A stretch of 64,000 bases of DNA from Bugula neritina (Eukaryota; Bryozoa; Gymnolaemata; Cheilostomatida; Bugulidae), in contig OZ037765.1 of assembly GCA_964035545.1 (NCBI GenBank), positions 32,170,004 through 32,234,003 of the forward strand, written 5' to 3'. The notes beneath the pieces were generated by a model. That model did not search any database, was not told the DNA's origin, and saw only the letters and a list, made by a program, of their open reading frames with translations. Made by a program: the position numbers and the translations under genes. Below, one piece after another: positions 47,792 to 59,678 of the stretch. The stretch's first letter is position 1, and each line of letters begins with the position of its first letter.

Positions 47792-50571
47792 CACTCCTGG
47801 TGCAACACTTCTACAGCACAAGGTTTTACCGAAAGATGATCACTGGCGTGGGTTTACCAATACAATTATCTCCATTGCAATTCTATATTATTATAGTTAA
47901 AAACTTTTTCAAGTTCGAGCAGCAAGAAAGCTACAACTTGGCAAGAAATAAATTTAGCATTACGTTTAATATAGGAAGTGCAGCATCAAATTTAAACATA
48001 CCTTAGGCTAAGAGCAAGTCTTGTACTTTGTAGCACTCGGACTAACTCTAAGTCTAAGTCTTAAGTCTGAAGACTAAAGAGTAAAGCGTAAAAGTAAATC
48101 TATTTCTAATGTAGAACTAAATGGGTAACCGTAATGAATAATGTTGAAAGTATGTGTAGCACTAACAGCAACACTAACAGTAACAGTAGGCGTAGCACTA
48201 TATCTAACCAACTCAGCAGAGCATTCAGCTCGAATGATCAATTTTGATTCTCATACTCATAGTCATACTCATAGTCAATGTCATAGTGATAGTCATACTC
48301 AAAGTCAAAGTCAATATGCATATCCCTGTATTGATTTTATCACTATCATAATCATCTGTGCCCTAGGCCTGTGCCTATGGTATCCGTATTGGTTGCAATT
48401 TGAAACATGTAATTTTTCTTATTGTATCTAGTTTTACTAACTCTAAGTTCATTTCTAATGATGTAAAATTACATATAATTAATATTATAATTATATTAAA
48501 TTTAATAATTATTGCATTTCCATTATGATTATCACCATTATGATTATCATACACTATGAGGAGTTTAGGCAGTATGATTATGATTGTAAATGTAAAGATA
48601 TTCATATTGATAATGATATTCATACTGCACTGTACAAAATATTAATAGGTGAAAGTGAAAATCAAATTTAAATTAAACATCAAAAATCAATATGAATATA
48701 AATATTGAATTTGATGACATGATTATGATGTAGTTATATTTATAGCTATACTGATACTCTAGCTTATCACTTATAGACTATAGTTATAGTTAATGTTATA
48801 AGAATTAATATTCAATTGATATTGTATGTATGATAATGTTTGTAACATATACAGTAATATTAATGTCTATATACTATTAAATTTAAGTTAGAAAAGTTAG
48901 AAATTTAAATTATAGCTATAAGTTATAACTTATAAGTAGCTGTATAGTAAGTGATATTATTAATATAGGCTATGTATGCACTTACACTTAGTAGTTAGTC
49001 TTGTAGTATTTGTTATAAATTGGGAGTTATAGGTAGTAACTAATATTAATAGGATTAACTTTATGTTAAAAGTATAGACCACTGTCCTTGCAGTTACTTA
49101 TAAGTTACAATTACTTTCAGGAGTACACCTATAAAGCTCTACCCGCCATGTAACTTTACCTCATAAAATTATAGCACTTTGGTAACATCTAATGGTGAAA
49201 GATTCACGAGTGTTTTTTGCTCTGCTTTTGTTTGGATTTATCATAAGTTGGAAAAAGTCTACTCTATCGTGTAGATAAGTTAAGTTTTAAGTTTTTAATT
49301 GAAATGTAAAGGGATTTAGTAGCACAAAGCTAAGCTGAGTTTGTGTTATGAGGTAGAATGTCTAATGCTTTGACAGAGAGACCTGTTCAAGGTCTGTGAG
49401 GATGCAGAAATAGATGTAGGTTCTCCTATCTTTGCATATCAAGTGTTTATTAACAGATTTGAATTTAATAGTTTGTAGTAAGCAAATGAAAGCGTTTTAT
49501 GACGATCTGTATATGAGGGTGTTCTCATTAAAAAAGTTATTCTGTTATCTTTCCGCCAACTTGCATTGAGTTTTCAAGCTGTAGCTCAGTGAGTGAAAAA
49601 TGAACTGCAAAAGGTGTGTCATTATTTCCAGTGTTTTGCAGCAGACATACCCTTGAATTATATACAACCACTAAGCTATCTGTAGGCAACTTTCTGTTGC
49701 TTTTATGTTCAAAAAAATATTGAGAGCTATCTTTGGGGACAAATAAATCTGTTATAAATATTTTTTATCTACAGGAATATCTTTGATGGAATTTCAAATT
49801 TTATTTGTTATATAGGTGTTTTAATTTAAAATAAGCTTTCTAAAAGAACTGCCTTTGTTTGATTAAATTTTGCTAAAGTGACTTTCCTTAAAAAAATTCA
49901 GTTCTATGAGATAATATTCTTTATTTTAAATATTATTTACACTGCAACTCTATCATATCTAAAAAAAGGAAAATAACTCCCAATAACTATTACACTAGTG
50001 ACTAGCTCATTAATAAAAATTATCTAATTTTATATTTATAGGAATTTAATGAATAAAAGATAATTGTGTTACATAGTTTTTTTTTAAATATTTTCATTAC
50101 CATCATCAATAATTGATAATGTAATTCCTACTATATAATTATTTATGTTATATTCTATACTAATTTATCTACAGTTTTATTTACAACAATTCTAGAACGT
50201 TACACTCAGTTACCAGCCATAATTTGTCAACTTTACTTCTAAGTATTAGGCAATGTATTGTCAGCCAGTTCAATAGATCTAATTATGTCATCCATCAAAA
50301 ACAAACTTTATTACTGGTTAATTTTATTTTTGTTTCAACCTTAAAGACTATTGCATATGTAGAAAATAGATTTAGCCGAAGATTTAAAAATTCAAATCCC
50401 ATTATTTCTCAAATGTCATGTTTCTCAAAGCAAAATTGAACCTTGCTTTTGTATAATAACACGTTATTTCTATCTTCTATCACCTCATCTCTTACAATAT
50501 ATTCCTTTTATTTTCAGACTGACTCACTCAGCTGATCTGAATACAAAACAAGCAACAAATTTGATAATTTG
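47792..50571. other. Intergenic region between divergent L3MBTL-like and GT31 genes
   Basis: 2.8 kb, AT-rich. CATACTCATAGTCAT-type simple sequence at 48245-48310 and TATAAGTTATAACTTATAAG stretches near 48900. No coding segment recognised. Confidence 0.55.
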
Positions 50572-53500
50572 ATGTTTTATCACTTTCTGCTCTTTCTGCT
50601 ATGTAACTCAGGTGAATGTACTTTATGTGATATCTTGATGTAGTAATTTAATAAATATTTTATAATTATTTAATAAATATTTTATAATTATTTGTTAATA
50701 GTTATCGTAATTACTTGATGCAAGTGTTGTTACAAACTGTGCATAAAGATAAATAAGTTAATTTTGCTGCAGGTGTTGGTTGGTTGCTGCTATTGCAAAT
50801 GCCAAGTTTTTACTGGCCCAACAATTATTAGAATGAAGCCCCAGTACACATTTTGGATTTATCTTCTCGTTCAGAAACTTTCTGCAAATTAGTTGTCTAG
50901 TATACAACTTTAATGTACAGTTAGTTCTTAACCCAATTTCCATGAAATATTTCGATTTAGCCTGCTTTCCATGTAATTATGTCCATGTTGTCAGTTCCAG
51001 GAACTAGCTCTGAGCTGAGATACCCTCCAGTAGAAAAACCCCCCAACTCGGTTGTACCTGATAGATTCTACCAGTCATCTGTAGACATCAATTTGAAGAG
51101 TATAGATATCATTGCTCAGCCACACCTCCACAATGACCTTGACATGCTGGTTATTGTGCGAAGTTCGCCAGAACATTTCCAGCGAAGAGACGCCATTCGT
51201 ATGACATGGGGTGGGTCAAATCTGCACATATTTATTCTATTTCTACTTCTACCAAGTCTCATGATGGGGAATTCTTCAGATTTTTCATGAGTAAAACTTT
51301 GTTAGAGGTTTGCTATGGGAATGCCCCAATAAATGAGCGGACAACTCATAAAAATAGTGTGTGAATTACTTATCATGCCCTTTCCAGTGCCTTTTGATAA
51401 TACTTGATGAAATATTGAGCAGCCCCAATTTCTTGAGAACCAAGGCTAACAAGGACTACAGCTCAGGCTATTGCAAAAGATGAATTGTGGGAATGTCAGC
51501 CATATTGAAAAATTTTTCTTATATTTCATAACAGAATAATCTGAACACCTTTCAATTAGCTAAAGGCACAAATAAGCACAACTAAGCCACTGTGTTAAGG
51601 CCTCTTTCTATAATAATAATAATTCCTATTTTTGTGCCGGTTGCGCTTCTGGCATTCAGCCAGGGATGTGAACAGATAAGCTGGTAACAAATGGCTAATT
51701 ATAGGCAACGTGAGTGAGTACAGACAGACTGGAAGAGGGTATAGCATCGCTATTGTCTACCTTGTTGGCAAGTCACCTGACGAGTCTATAAATAAGCTGC
51801 TGCTTTCAGAGTCTAATCAACACGCTGACTTGCTCCACGCTGACTACCTGGTAGGTGTTTATAGATCTGTTTATATTAGAAAGTGTCATGACTGGTCTGG
51901 TATAGTTCCTAGGGAGTCATGACAGTCTACAGTGTTTAATTAGGTATAATTCTAAGGGATTCGTGACATTCTACAGTGTCTAACAAAGCTCTGGGCACTG
52001 AACTGAAACTATAAGGGTTATATTGCAATGGCTCTGGGCGCATACAGTTGTTGAACTTACTTGGATTTGTCTTCTCCATTATAAACAATCATAAATTGAG
52101 CACAACTCTCATATACATAGATTAAAGTAGTACCGTCTTTATTACACAATAACATTGTAATATGAATCTTTCTACTTTTATTCTCATTAATAGAGAAATG
52201 TGATTCTATTTATAAATGAGGCTTGCTGACGGGATTGCTGCCAATATCTCAGTAAGATTTGATTGGCTAATCAGCATAAGTTACTATAGATGTGTATAAA
52301 CTGCTACCATGTACTTACCAGGTTAAAATAATAACAGCTGTTGGGTGAAATACGATGTGTTGTAATTTCAAGTGTTGAACATTCTTGTTTTGTTCTATAA
52401 ACTAAACACTGCTATAATGCATATTCTGTGTAATTTGACTGTCGGTTATCTTTTGGACTGCTTTTAATACAATTAGCTGTCTACATGTTTGCCTGTCCAG
52501 TATACCATTGTTTGGAGATCGTAACTCCAGTTGTCAGAAGTTTATCATCCAAGTCACACATTCAGTATCTGTATAATACTCAGCTGAGCTGAAGTCACAG
52601 CTTTAGATGGACTCAGTGCATAATTACATAATGCAAGACACATTGAAAGAGGTAGTAGTTTGGAATCTCTTGGAAGTTTTCATTCTGATCAGTTCAATTT
52701 ATTTACCGTCTGCACACATTTTATAAATCAAATCCCTGAAAGCAAATAAAAAGTAACAACATTTTTCCAGTACTCAGTGCTACCCCCAAACTACGCTCTA
52801 CAATCTGTAGGTTCTCACACTAACTATTCAGTGTAGCAAAAACGTTGGCATCAACATGTGTAGCAATAGAGAAGCTTCAACATTCTAAGTCTATGTTATG
52901 TTTATTTTGGGGTTCTTGCTAGAAAATAACTTATTTTTGCTACATTTCTCATTTTGAACACAGACTTTTCTCTATTTCCCCCTCACTGCACCTCCCTCAA
53001 AACATTACTAAATCAAATCTGGGCAACTGTTTGATTCTCTTGGCCACTTTGAAGAAAGCAAATTCCTTGAAGGGCACTCAGTTTACAGTTTTTGATGTAT
53101 TCAAAAGGAACCACAAGCATTACTTGTATGCAGATCTAATAGATGTGTTATCATTGTGAATCAGTGAGTTTAAAACTACTCTGGATATGTTGTTGTTGGC
53201 TACAAGAAGAAAACAAGATGTCACTTTGAATCATTTCAACTCCAAATCTCAAAGTAGTATAGACTGTAGAGTCACAGAGTGAGCCTCTATCCACTACACT
53301 ACCAGTTCAACTCTGTATAACACTCTGCATGCTAGGAATACAGGCTATTGTTAACATTGCACTATAGTTTCAGTTTAGTGATTGTCAGTGTATAATGGTA
53401 GCAGGAGTCTATTTTACACTGGCAATGGAGATATGGGCACATGCTGGGCCCATAGGTCACGCAACCCTGTGCTAAATGTAATGGCTATTTTAAATTTTAA

Positions 53501-56500
53501 GTTATATAACCCAGTGTGTAAAATATGCACAGAGATGTTAATTAATGGAGGAATGAAGATTTTTGGCATAGCTAGGATTTTGACGCATCTTGATTAGGGA
53601 TGCTTTACTTAATTTCGTGAGTAGGTAATTCCTGAAACTCTCTCTAGAACTTACTCTATGCAACAAGTAGATAACCTATGTTGTTATCCTTAAGATTTAA
53701 AACAAATATTTTAAACCTAAATCAAAATAGAAGCACTATAATTAAAATTCCCTCAACTGATTAGATGACTTGATTTTATTTGAATAAGTTAAGTTTCATT
53801 TGACTTAGAGTTGTGCAAGACTTGAGCTGCTATTGTTTTGAAGAGACTCTAGACATGTTTACAACTGTGTCGCATTGTTAAGTTGACGCTATTGTTATTG
53901 CATATTCTAAACTTTCTGTTTACAAGCAGCTATAATTTATGCTCAAATGAAAAAGTGATTTATCCTCGTAGCTCACATCCTCCGCGTGTCATGTGACTAG
54001 CTGGTGATGCAATATACCCTGTACATCATCTGGTACATCTCTCTCCGTTATGCTAATTCACTAGTAGATGTTAGATTTTCCTGCAACGCTTTATGCAACA
54101 TTTTTTCAGCATTTCTTGGAATATTTTGATTAGTCTAAATTTTCTAAATTTCCTACTAAGGTTTGATTTGGAGTAAGAATTAAAATAACATAACTTCTTT
54201 TGCTACATTTGTTATCTAGAAAACTGGCTCTCTCCAACTTTCTCCGTTACTAGTAGTATAAGGGGGAGATCTGAGACCTCGTTTTGAGGGGTTTTTTGAG
54301 GAGGTTGTGAGGGGTTAGGTTATTAAAACTTTTGAAGCATTACATTTTAATCCAATAAACCATTAAAATCAATTAATCCAGTAGATATTACCTAGTAAGC
54401 TGTAGATTAATGACTAGTTTAAAATAGTTTCTAGAGTCAATGACCTCGAGCGATATTATAGAGGTGTCTGGAGGTGAGGTAAGAACCGAGTAAACTTGCC
54501 CGAAGTGCCTGTAATGTATTTGTTAATAATTTTTTGCAGTATTTATAGATTACTGATATCCAAATCCAACTACTTCGAAGACTATGCATTGCTAACCCAT
54601 CTTCCCTATGACAGATGGATACGATCCCGCGGTATAAATTCAGAAAGCTTGAAAAGAATTAGTGAATCGTATTTTTACTTTGAACTACCTCAAAATGTAT
54701 TTTAATATTATAAAATATATATAGACTTTTTGTATTATAACTCAAAAACTAGAAAAAACAAGTTTTAATGCACAAAAAGTTAGTTATATAGCTCCCTGTT
54801 TTTGCGGTCTTAAAACGCTTAAGCAGGTGCTAAAGTTGGAGAGATTATTACTAAGATTTTATTTTACAAATAACTTTTTGAGCATTAAAACTTGTTTTTC
54901 TAGTTTCCGAGTTATAATACAAAAAGTCTATGTAAATTAAATAAATTGATAAGACGTTTTGCGTCAAACAAAATATGGTCATCCTGCTGTTAAAAAATAA
55001 TGCGCTTAACTTGTTTAATCTTTAAACGCATTCTTTGATGGCTACATTAAACTTCGTTTGTAAATAATGCGAGCTGTAAGCGAATGGTTCAAACAGTTTA
55101 CATATTCATCTGTCATAGGGGAGATGGGTTAGCAATGCATAGTCTTCGAAGTAGTTGGATTTGGATATCAGTAATCTATAAATACTGCAAAAAATTATTA
55201 ACAAATACATTACAGGCACTTCGGGCAAGTTTACTCGGTTCTTACCTCACCCCCAGACACCTCCATAATATCGCTCGAGGTCGTTGACTCTAGAAACTAT
55301 TTTTAACTAGTCATTAATCTACAGCTTACTAGGTAATATCTACTGGATTAATTAATTTTGATAGTTTATCGGATTAAAATGTAACGCTTCAAGAGTTTTA
55401 ATCACTTACCCCCTCACAACCTCCTCAAAAAACCCCTCAAAACGAGGTCTCAGATATCCCCCATGTACTACTGTTACTGAACCTACCTTAATATATATAT
55501 ATATATATATACAACTTACATATAGCTTATATATAGCTTCCATGCAATGTCGGTTTAGGATTAAGAAATTTGGTGTTTTCTTTAACTTCGGTTGTTATAC
55601 TTTAATTATTGCGCTTACTATATCAACTCTTAGCTAAAGTTTTGAAATAAAAGCTGAAAAAAGTCTTTTAGAGTTGTAAATTGGTCTTTCAAAAATTTTG
55701 GTGGGGGGGGGGTGCAAGACTACATTTTTTTATATATTCAGCTTAGAAACATTTTCAACTGAAAGTGAATATAAACTCAATAAAACATTATGAACTCAAG
55801 CTAAGTGATTATTTAACAAGCAAAATTATTTTCTGAATTTCAATTTTTAACTTTTGATTACCCGCAACTTCATGTTTACCTTCATTAATGTACATTTTCA
55901 GTTTCAGTAAAATGTATTGAATAGTTAGTAAAAATAAAGTACTTTTTCAAAAGCAACAATTTATTTTGATCATAAAATTGCTATATGATTTCAGCTTTGT
56001 TTTTCTAGGAGTCTTACAGTAATTTGACAGTGAAGGACATATTGGCATTCCAGTACAGCGTAGAAATGGCATCAAAGGTCATGTATTTGGCTATAGCTGG
56101 AGACGAGATAGTCACAGACCTATCGGGTAGGTCACTCGACATTTTTATCACTTGATGTAATCAGACACTAGTTTGATGATTAGTATTATTTATTGCCTCC
56201 CCTTGAAATGCAATCCTCCAGTCATAAGCTGTGTTGAAATATTGTTTTTACAGATAAGAGTGAAATGTTGTTGAAAACAATGATATGAACAAAATTTTGC
56301 AACCACTCAAAGATTGTGTACTACACTTGAGAAAAATTTGGCATCGAAAAGTTCCTTGTATTTTGTGTTTAACTGCAGCAATAAAACTTGTAACTGTTTA
56401 AATATTTAACGAATCATGTTAACTATCTCCTAATAATAGGCAAGAGCTACGAAATTTATATTTATAAAGAAATGAACGCCTTTTCAGCCATGTTTATAAG

Positions 56501-59500
56501 GGAAAACAACTCCTTTTATTCTCAGTTCAAATCTCTCTAAAACCTGTCACTTTTTGGTCACTCCCTTATTTCTAAAGTTAAATACATAATTGTTTTGTTG
56601 CCTGTTTTCATAACAATATATTAAACAAAAAAGAATATTTTGTAAATATGTAGCTCTATAAATTCAATATAGAGCCGTATTAGTTTGTACCAGTATTAAT
56701 TTACTAGTCTATTCTCTGCTAACTTCTCCTGGTATGTAAGTTGGCTCAGTGTTTAGACATCAAGGCTGTGTTTGCAAGTACTTGCTACTGCATGTCACCG
56801 TGAACAGCGACACTTGATACCAAGTGCTTTTAATCAGATGAACTCCGTAATTTTGCTGGTGACATTCCAATAGTGCTGTTACACAATTAACAGCCAGAAA
56901 AATTCCCTTAAATTCTATTTTTTGTTGATTTGAAAAATTCAGTATTGGTGTTAAATGAAAACAGGCCACACCAAGTGTAGACCTTTTAGCAGTGGGTTCA
57001 TTCCTAATTTTAATCAAAGTTTTAAATTTCAATCAATTACGTATAATTATATGCAGGTAGGCATTGGTTGTCAAATCTGTTAATTGTCTCGTGTATTTTG
57101 AATTTATTTGTTTCATTTTATTTCATTTCCAGCTCTAAATTTCACAAAAATTACCATATTTTGGTGATTTATTCGCAGTCGTATAATTACCATGGGTATT
57201 TGTTTTCTATAAGCTTCTATTAAACTAATAAGATGCATACTGCTTGGCATTTTACCCCTCAAGTGCCTCTACAGTTGCCATATGATTATAAAATGTGTAC
57301 CTTTTATAAGCTATAATTATGAATATAATTATAATATTTAGATACAGTCTAGTACGTACAGCCTAGGTGCTGGTGACTTCTTTAGTTAGTAACTAAGTTT
57401 TAAAGCTTCCAACATTCTATTGAGAAACTGTAATGGAGAGGGGACTATAAAAAGCACTCTCTTTGTCAGTTGAATTTATTTACTTGTTTTGGACTATAAA
57501 AATCACTGTTGAGATTTTCTAGAATTTTCTCAAGAAACGGAGCCAGTTTAGATGTCACCATAACTTTTTACCTGAAAATAATGAAACTTTACTTTTTTTA
57601 GGCGAAGAAAAACTCTTGACTATTACATAACAAGTGCATGCAAAACTTTGAGCTATATGTCACAAATTTCCACAACATGTTATACAAACAACATTTTAGA
57701 CCCCCTGCAGTTCATTTATCTGATTTGCAATGAAAGATTACTGAAAAAATTTTTTCACCCCTTGATTAATATTAGATTAGAAAGCTGGCCTTAGTTTTGC
57801 TTGTAACCAGTGTGGGTGGGAGGGATATACAGCCACCCAGCTTCCACATATAGTTCTCAGGCTAAGCTTTCTGATGAAGCTAAGCTGTAGACCTACTTGA
57901 CTGGTTATAGACTTCAATAATGAAGTTAAGTTAACGGAGGGGATGACTACAATAATGTATTAACACTAATAACCAGGTGCATAGTTCTTAGCTTCTAGAA
58001 TCTGCAGACTGTTTAATAGCCTCTCTCTAGACCCACCTGGGAGCAGATTTTATTATGGAAACCTTAGAAGTAGGTTATTATGACGGCAGTATCTCTATAG
58101 CATGATAAGGTACTTTGGTCTTATAGCTAAAATTTGCACAAGTAGAATTGCCTATCTCAAATATTGTTGGATAAAATGTATATATTGACATGGTCACTTT
58201 GAGTAAATTTATGCAAATTGCGATATGGTAAGCCAATATTGTGTAATGCGTTGCTTCCTCGTTCTAATAGAGATTAGCGAGCTGATTGCAATAGGATCAG
58301 CTGTCCAATATGGAGGTTATTAGCAATTCGTCACACGCCCAACAAAGCTATGTCAGTGTTGGCTGGTTTTCAATTACAAAAATATGGCTTCATAAAGTCT
58401 TTTTCTTAAGAATTAAATGCAAAACAAAACTTAAGCTCAGCCCTATTCACTCCCTTTGATATCTTGTAGCTGACGCTAGCTGAGTGCAGTTATAAAGGGG
58501 TATTTGTTTGGCTTGCTCCTCAGAGCCCGCAGTGCGTTAAAACAGAACCATATCAGAAATAGACCCCCTGATTTTTCATCACGTAAGCTTGACTCATGTA
58601 AAGTGCTCTAAGTGCTTTTGAGTGCTATTAGAGGGGATTGAATTATCATCCATTGTTCAAGTTATTCTCTAATCCCTGCCACTTTTCTCAGTTGTATCTA
58701 ATTATGTTCTTCTATAAAGTAAACCTTCCATCCCTTTTTTTACCAGTTTACCGAACATTAAGCCTTTATTTGAGCCTCCATAGTGTACAGCGTTAAAGCT
58801 GCAGCAGAAGTGGCAGCTATTCTAACAAATTTCCATCTCACTTTATTCCCAGTTTATTGTTTCAGGAGTTTTGGACCTATTGACCTCTAGGACTGCCATG
58901 ATGACTAAAAGTGCTGACATCAGGAGGGAAGTTGTGTTTTGCTATGAGTTCCCATGTTGTACTGATGTCATCAGAGACGGGTCTTCCAAGTGAGTAGCAG
59001 ACAACTCCCAATTTGTTTTCAAATTTATTGCGTAACTATATATTTATTTTGTAACTGATATAATTATACCATTATGTTGTAATTTAATATTCTCTGGGCT
59101 AGATATATAGTATTAATATATTTGTTTTTGTATATTTTGTTTATTTGAAAACATAGCCTTATTTCAGGTACCTGGTACAGAATGGTGAGTACGAGGGGTC
59201 CCAGTTTCCTCCCTACTGCTCTGGAACTTTCTACGTCCTTCCAATGAACTTAGCTCCTCAGGTGTACCACATGATGCTGGATACGCCATACTTCATGCCA
59301 GACGACGCTTGGCTAGGCATCGTCTTCGAAAAACTAAGTATTTCACTCCGAGACACTCACCGGCACTACGCTGGCATCACTTCCTCTCGCAAGGAGCTGA
59401 GGCTATTGCAGCACGCCCAATCAGGACAGCTTTTTCATAAGCAGGTGGTAGTAGTCATTCTGGACTATGCATACGAGACAGATGATATTCACTCCAAGAT

Positions 59501-59678
59501 TATTCAGCTTTGGTTTGCCATGAAATCTCAACAAGGAAGACAGAAGTTGAACTCAGAGTTACATATGTTGCCACAATTCTTAGTAGTTGTTGTAATGTTT
59601 GTTGTAGTTTTGGGTTTTTGTTTTAGAAGGCTCTCCCAACCTATGTACAGATACTTTTTAAGATTTATGGCTTCTTAG
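50572..59678 (+). CDS. GT31 (beta-1,3-galactosyltransferase-like) glycosyltransferase with C-terminal anchor (384 aa, 6 exons)
   Basis: Probable Golgi beta-1,3-hexosyltransferase acting on glycoprotein or glycolipid; donor and acceptor unknown. Exons: 50572-50611, 50995-51210, 51705-51850, 56009-56126, 58866-58989 and 59168-59678 (TAG); 1155 nt, all phases agree. GT31 motifs: LVIVRSSPEHFQRRDAIRMT, then WG; IAIVYLVGKSPDES; ESYSNLTVKDILAF; FPPYCSGTFYVLP; PDDAWLGIV. The usual acidic metal motif (DDD) appears as GDE near residues 165-167. Exon 1 encodes a short hydrophobic start (MFYHFLLFLLCNS), and a hydrophobic stretch near 351-367 (FLVVVVMFVVVLGFCF) followed by RR lies close to the C-terminus. 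That predicts a type I topology, opposite to the usual type II GT31. If exon 1 is wrong, an alternative start is ATG 50979. Intron 3 holds a 1.2-kb foldback element. Confidence 0.85.
51893..51985 (+). repeat. Imperfect ~45-bp duplication downstream of GT31 exon 3 donor
   Basis: Two copies containing GGTATARTTCYWAGGGA, then GTCTACAGTGT / TTCTACAGTGT, lie 45-135 bp after the donor at 51851. Similarity to the exon itself is not clear. Confidence 0.6.
53225..53312 (-). repeat. Decayed tRNA-derived SINE candidate
   Basis: On the minus strand, GTAGTGTAGTGGATAGAGGC strongly resembles a tRNA A box/D arm, and GGAGTTGAAATGATTC about 45 nt later resembles a worn B box. Located in GT31 intron 3. Confidence 0.45.
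54245..55485. mobile_element. 1.24-kb nested foldback (inverted-repeat) element in GT31 intron 3
   Basis: Outer arms of about 370 bp (about 54245-54622 and 55118-55485) are near-exact reverse complements, with terminal GGGGGAGATCTGAG / CTCAGATATCCCCC and long matching tracts. A second inner inverted repeat of about 60 bp (about 54718-54780 and 54875-54938, core AGACTTTTTGTATTATAACT) surrounds a loop of about 95 bp. The segments between outer and inner arms are not complementary. No transposase ORF. I read it as a non-autonomous foldback DNA transposon; the target duplication is not clear, with the flanks themselves partly inverted (GTAGTA / TACTAC). Confidence 0.85.
55490..55512. repeat. (TA)n tract
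   Basis: About 10 TA dinucleotides immediately outside the right arm of the foldback element. Confidence 0.8.

Noticed and set aside
47800-48431. Two plus-strand ORFs upstream of the L3MBTL start
   Set aside because: Simple-sequence or AT-rich content, no recognisable domain and no splice support.
54496-55287. ORFs on the arms of the foldback element (69 and 67 codons)
   Set aside because: They are fragments of complementary arms with no resemblance to transposases; the element appears non-coding.
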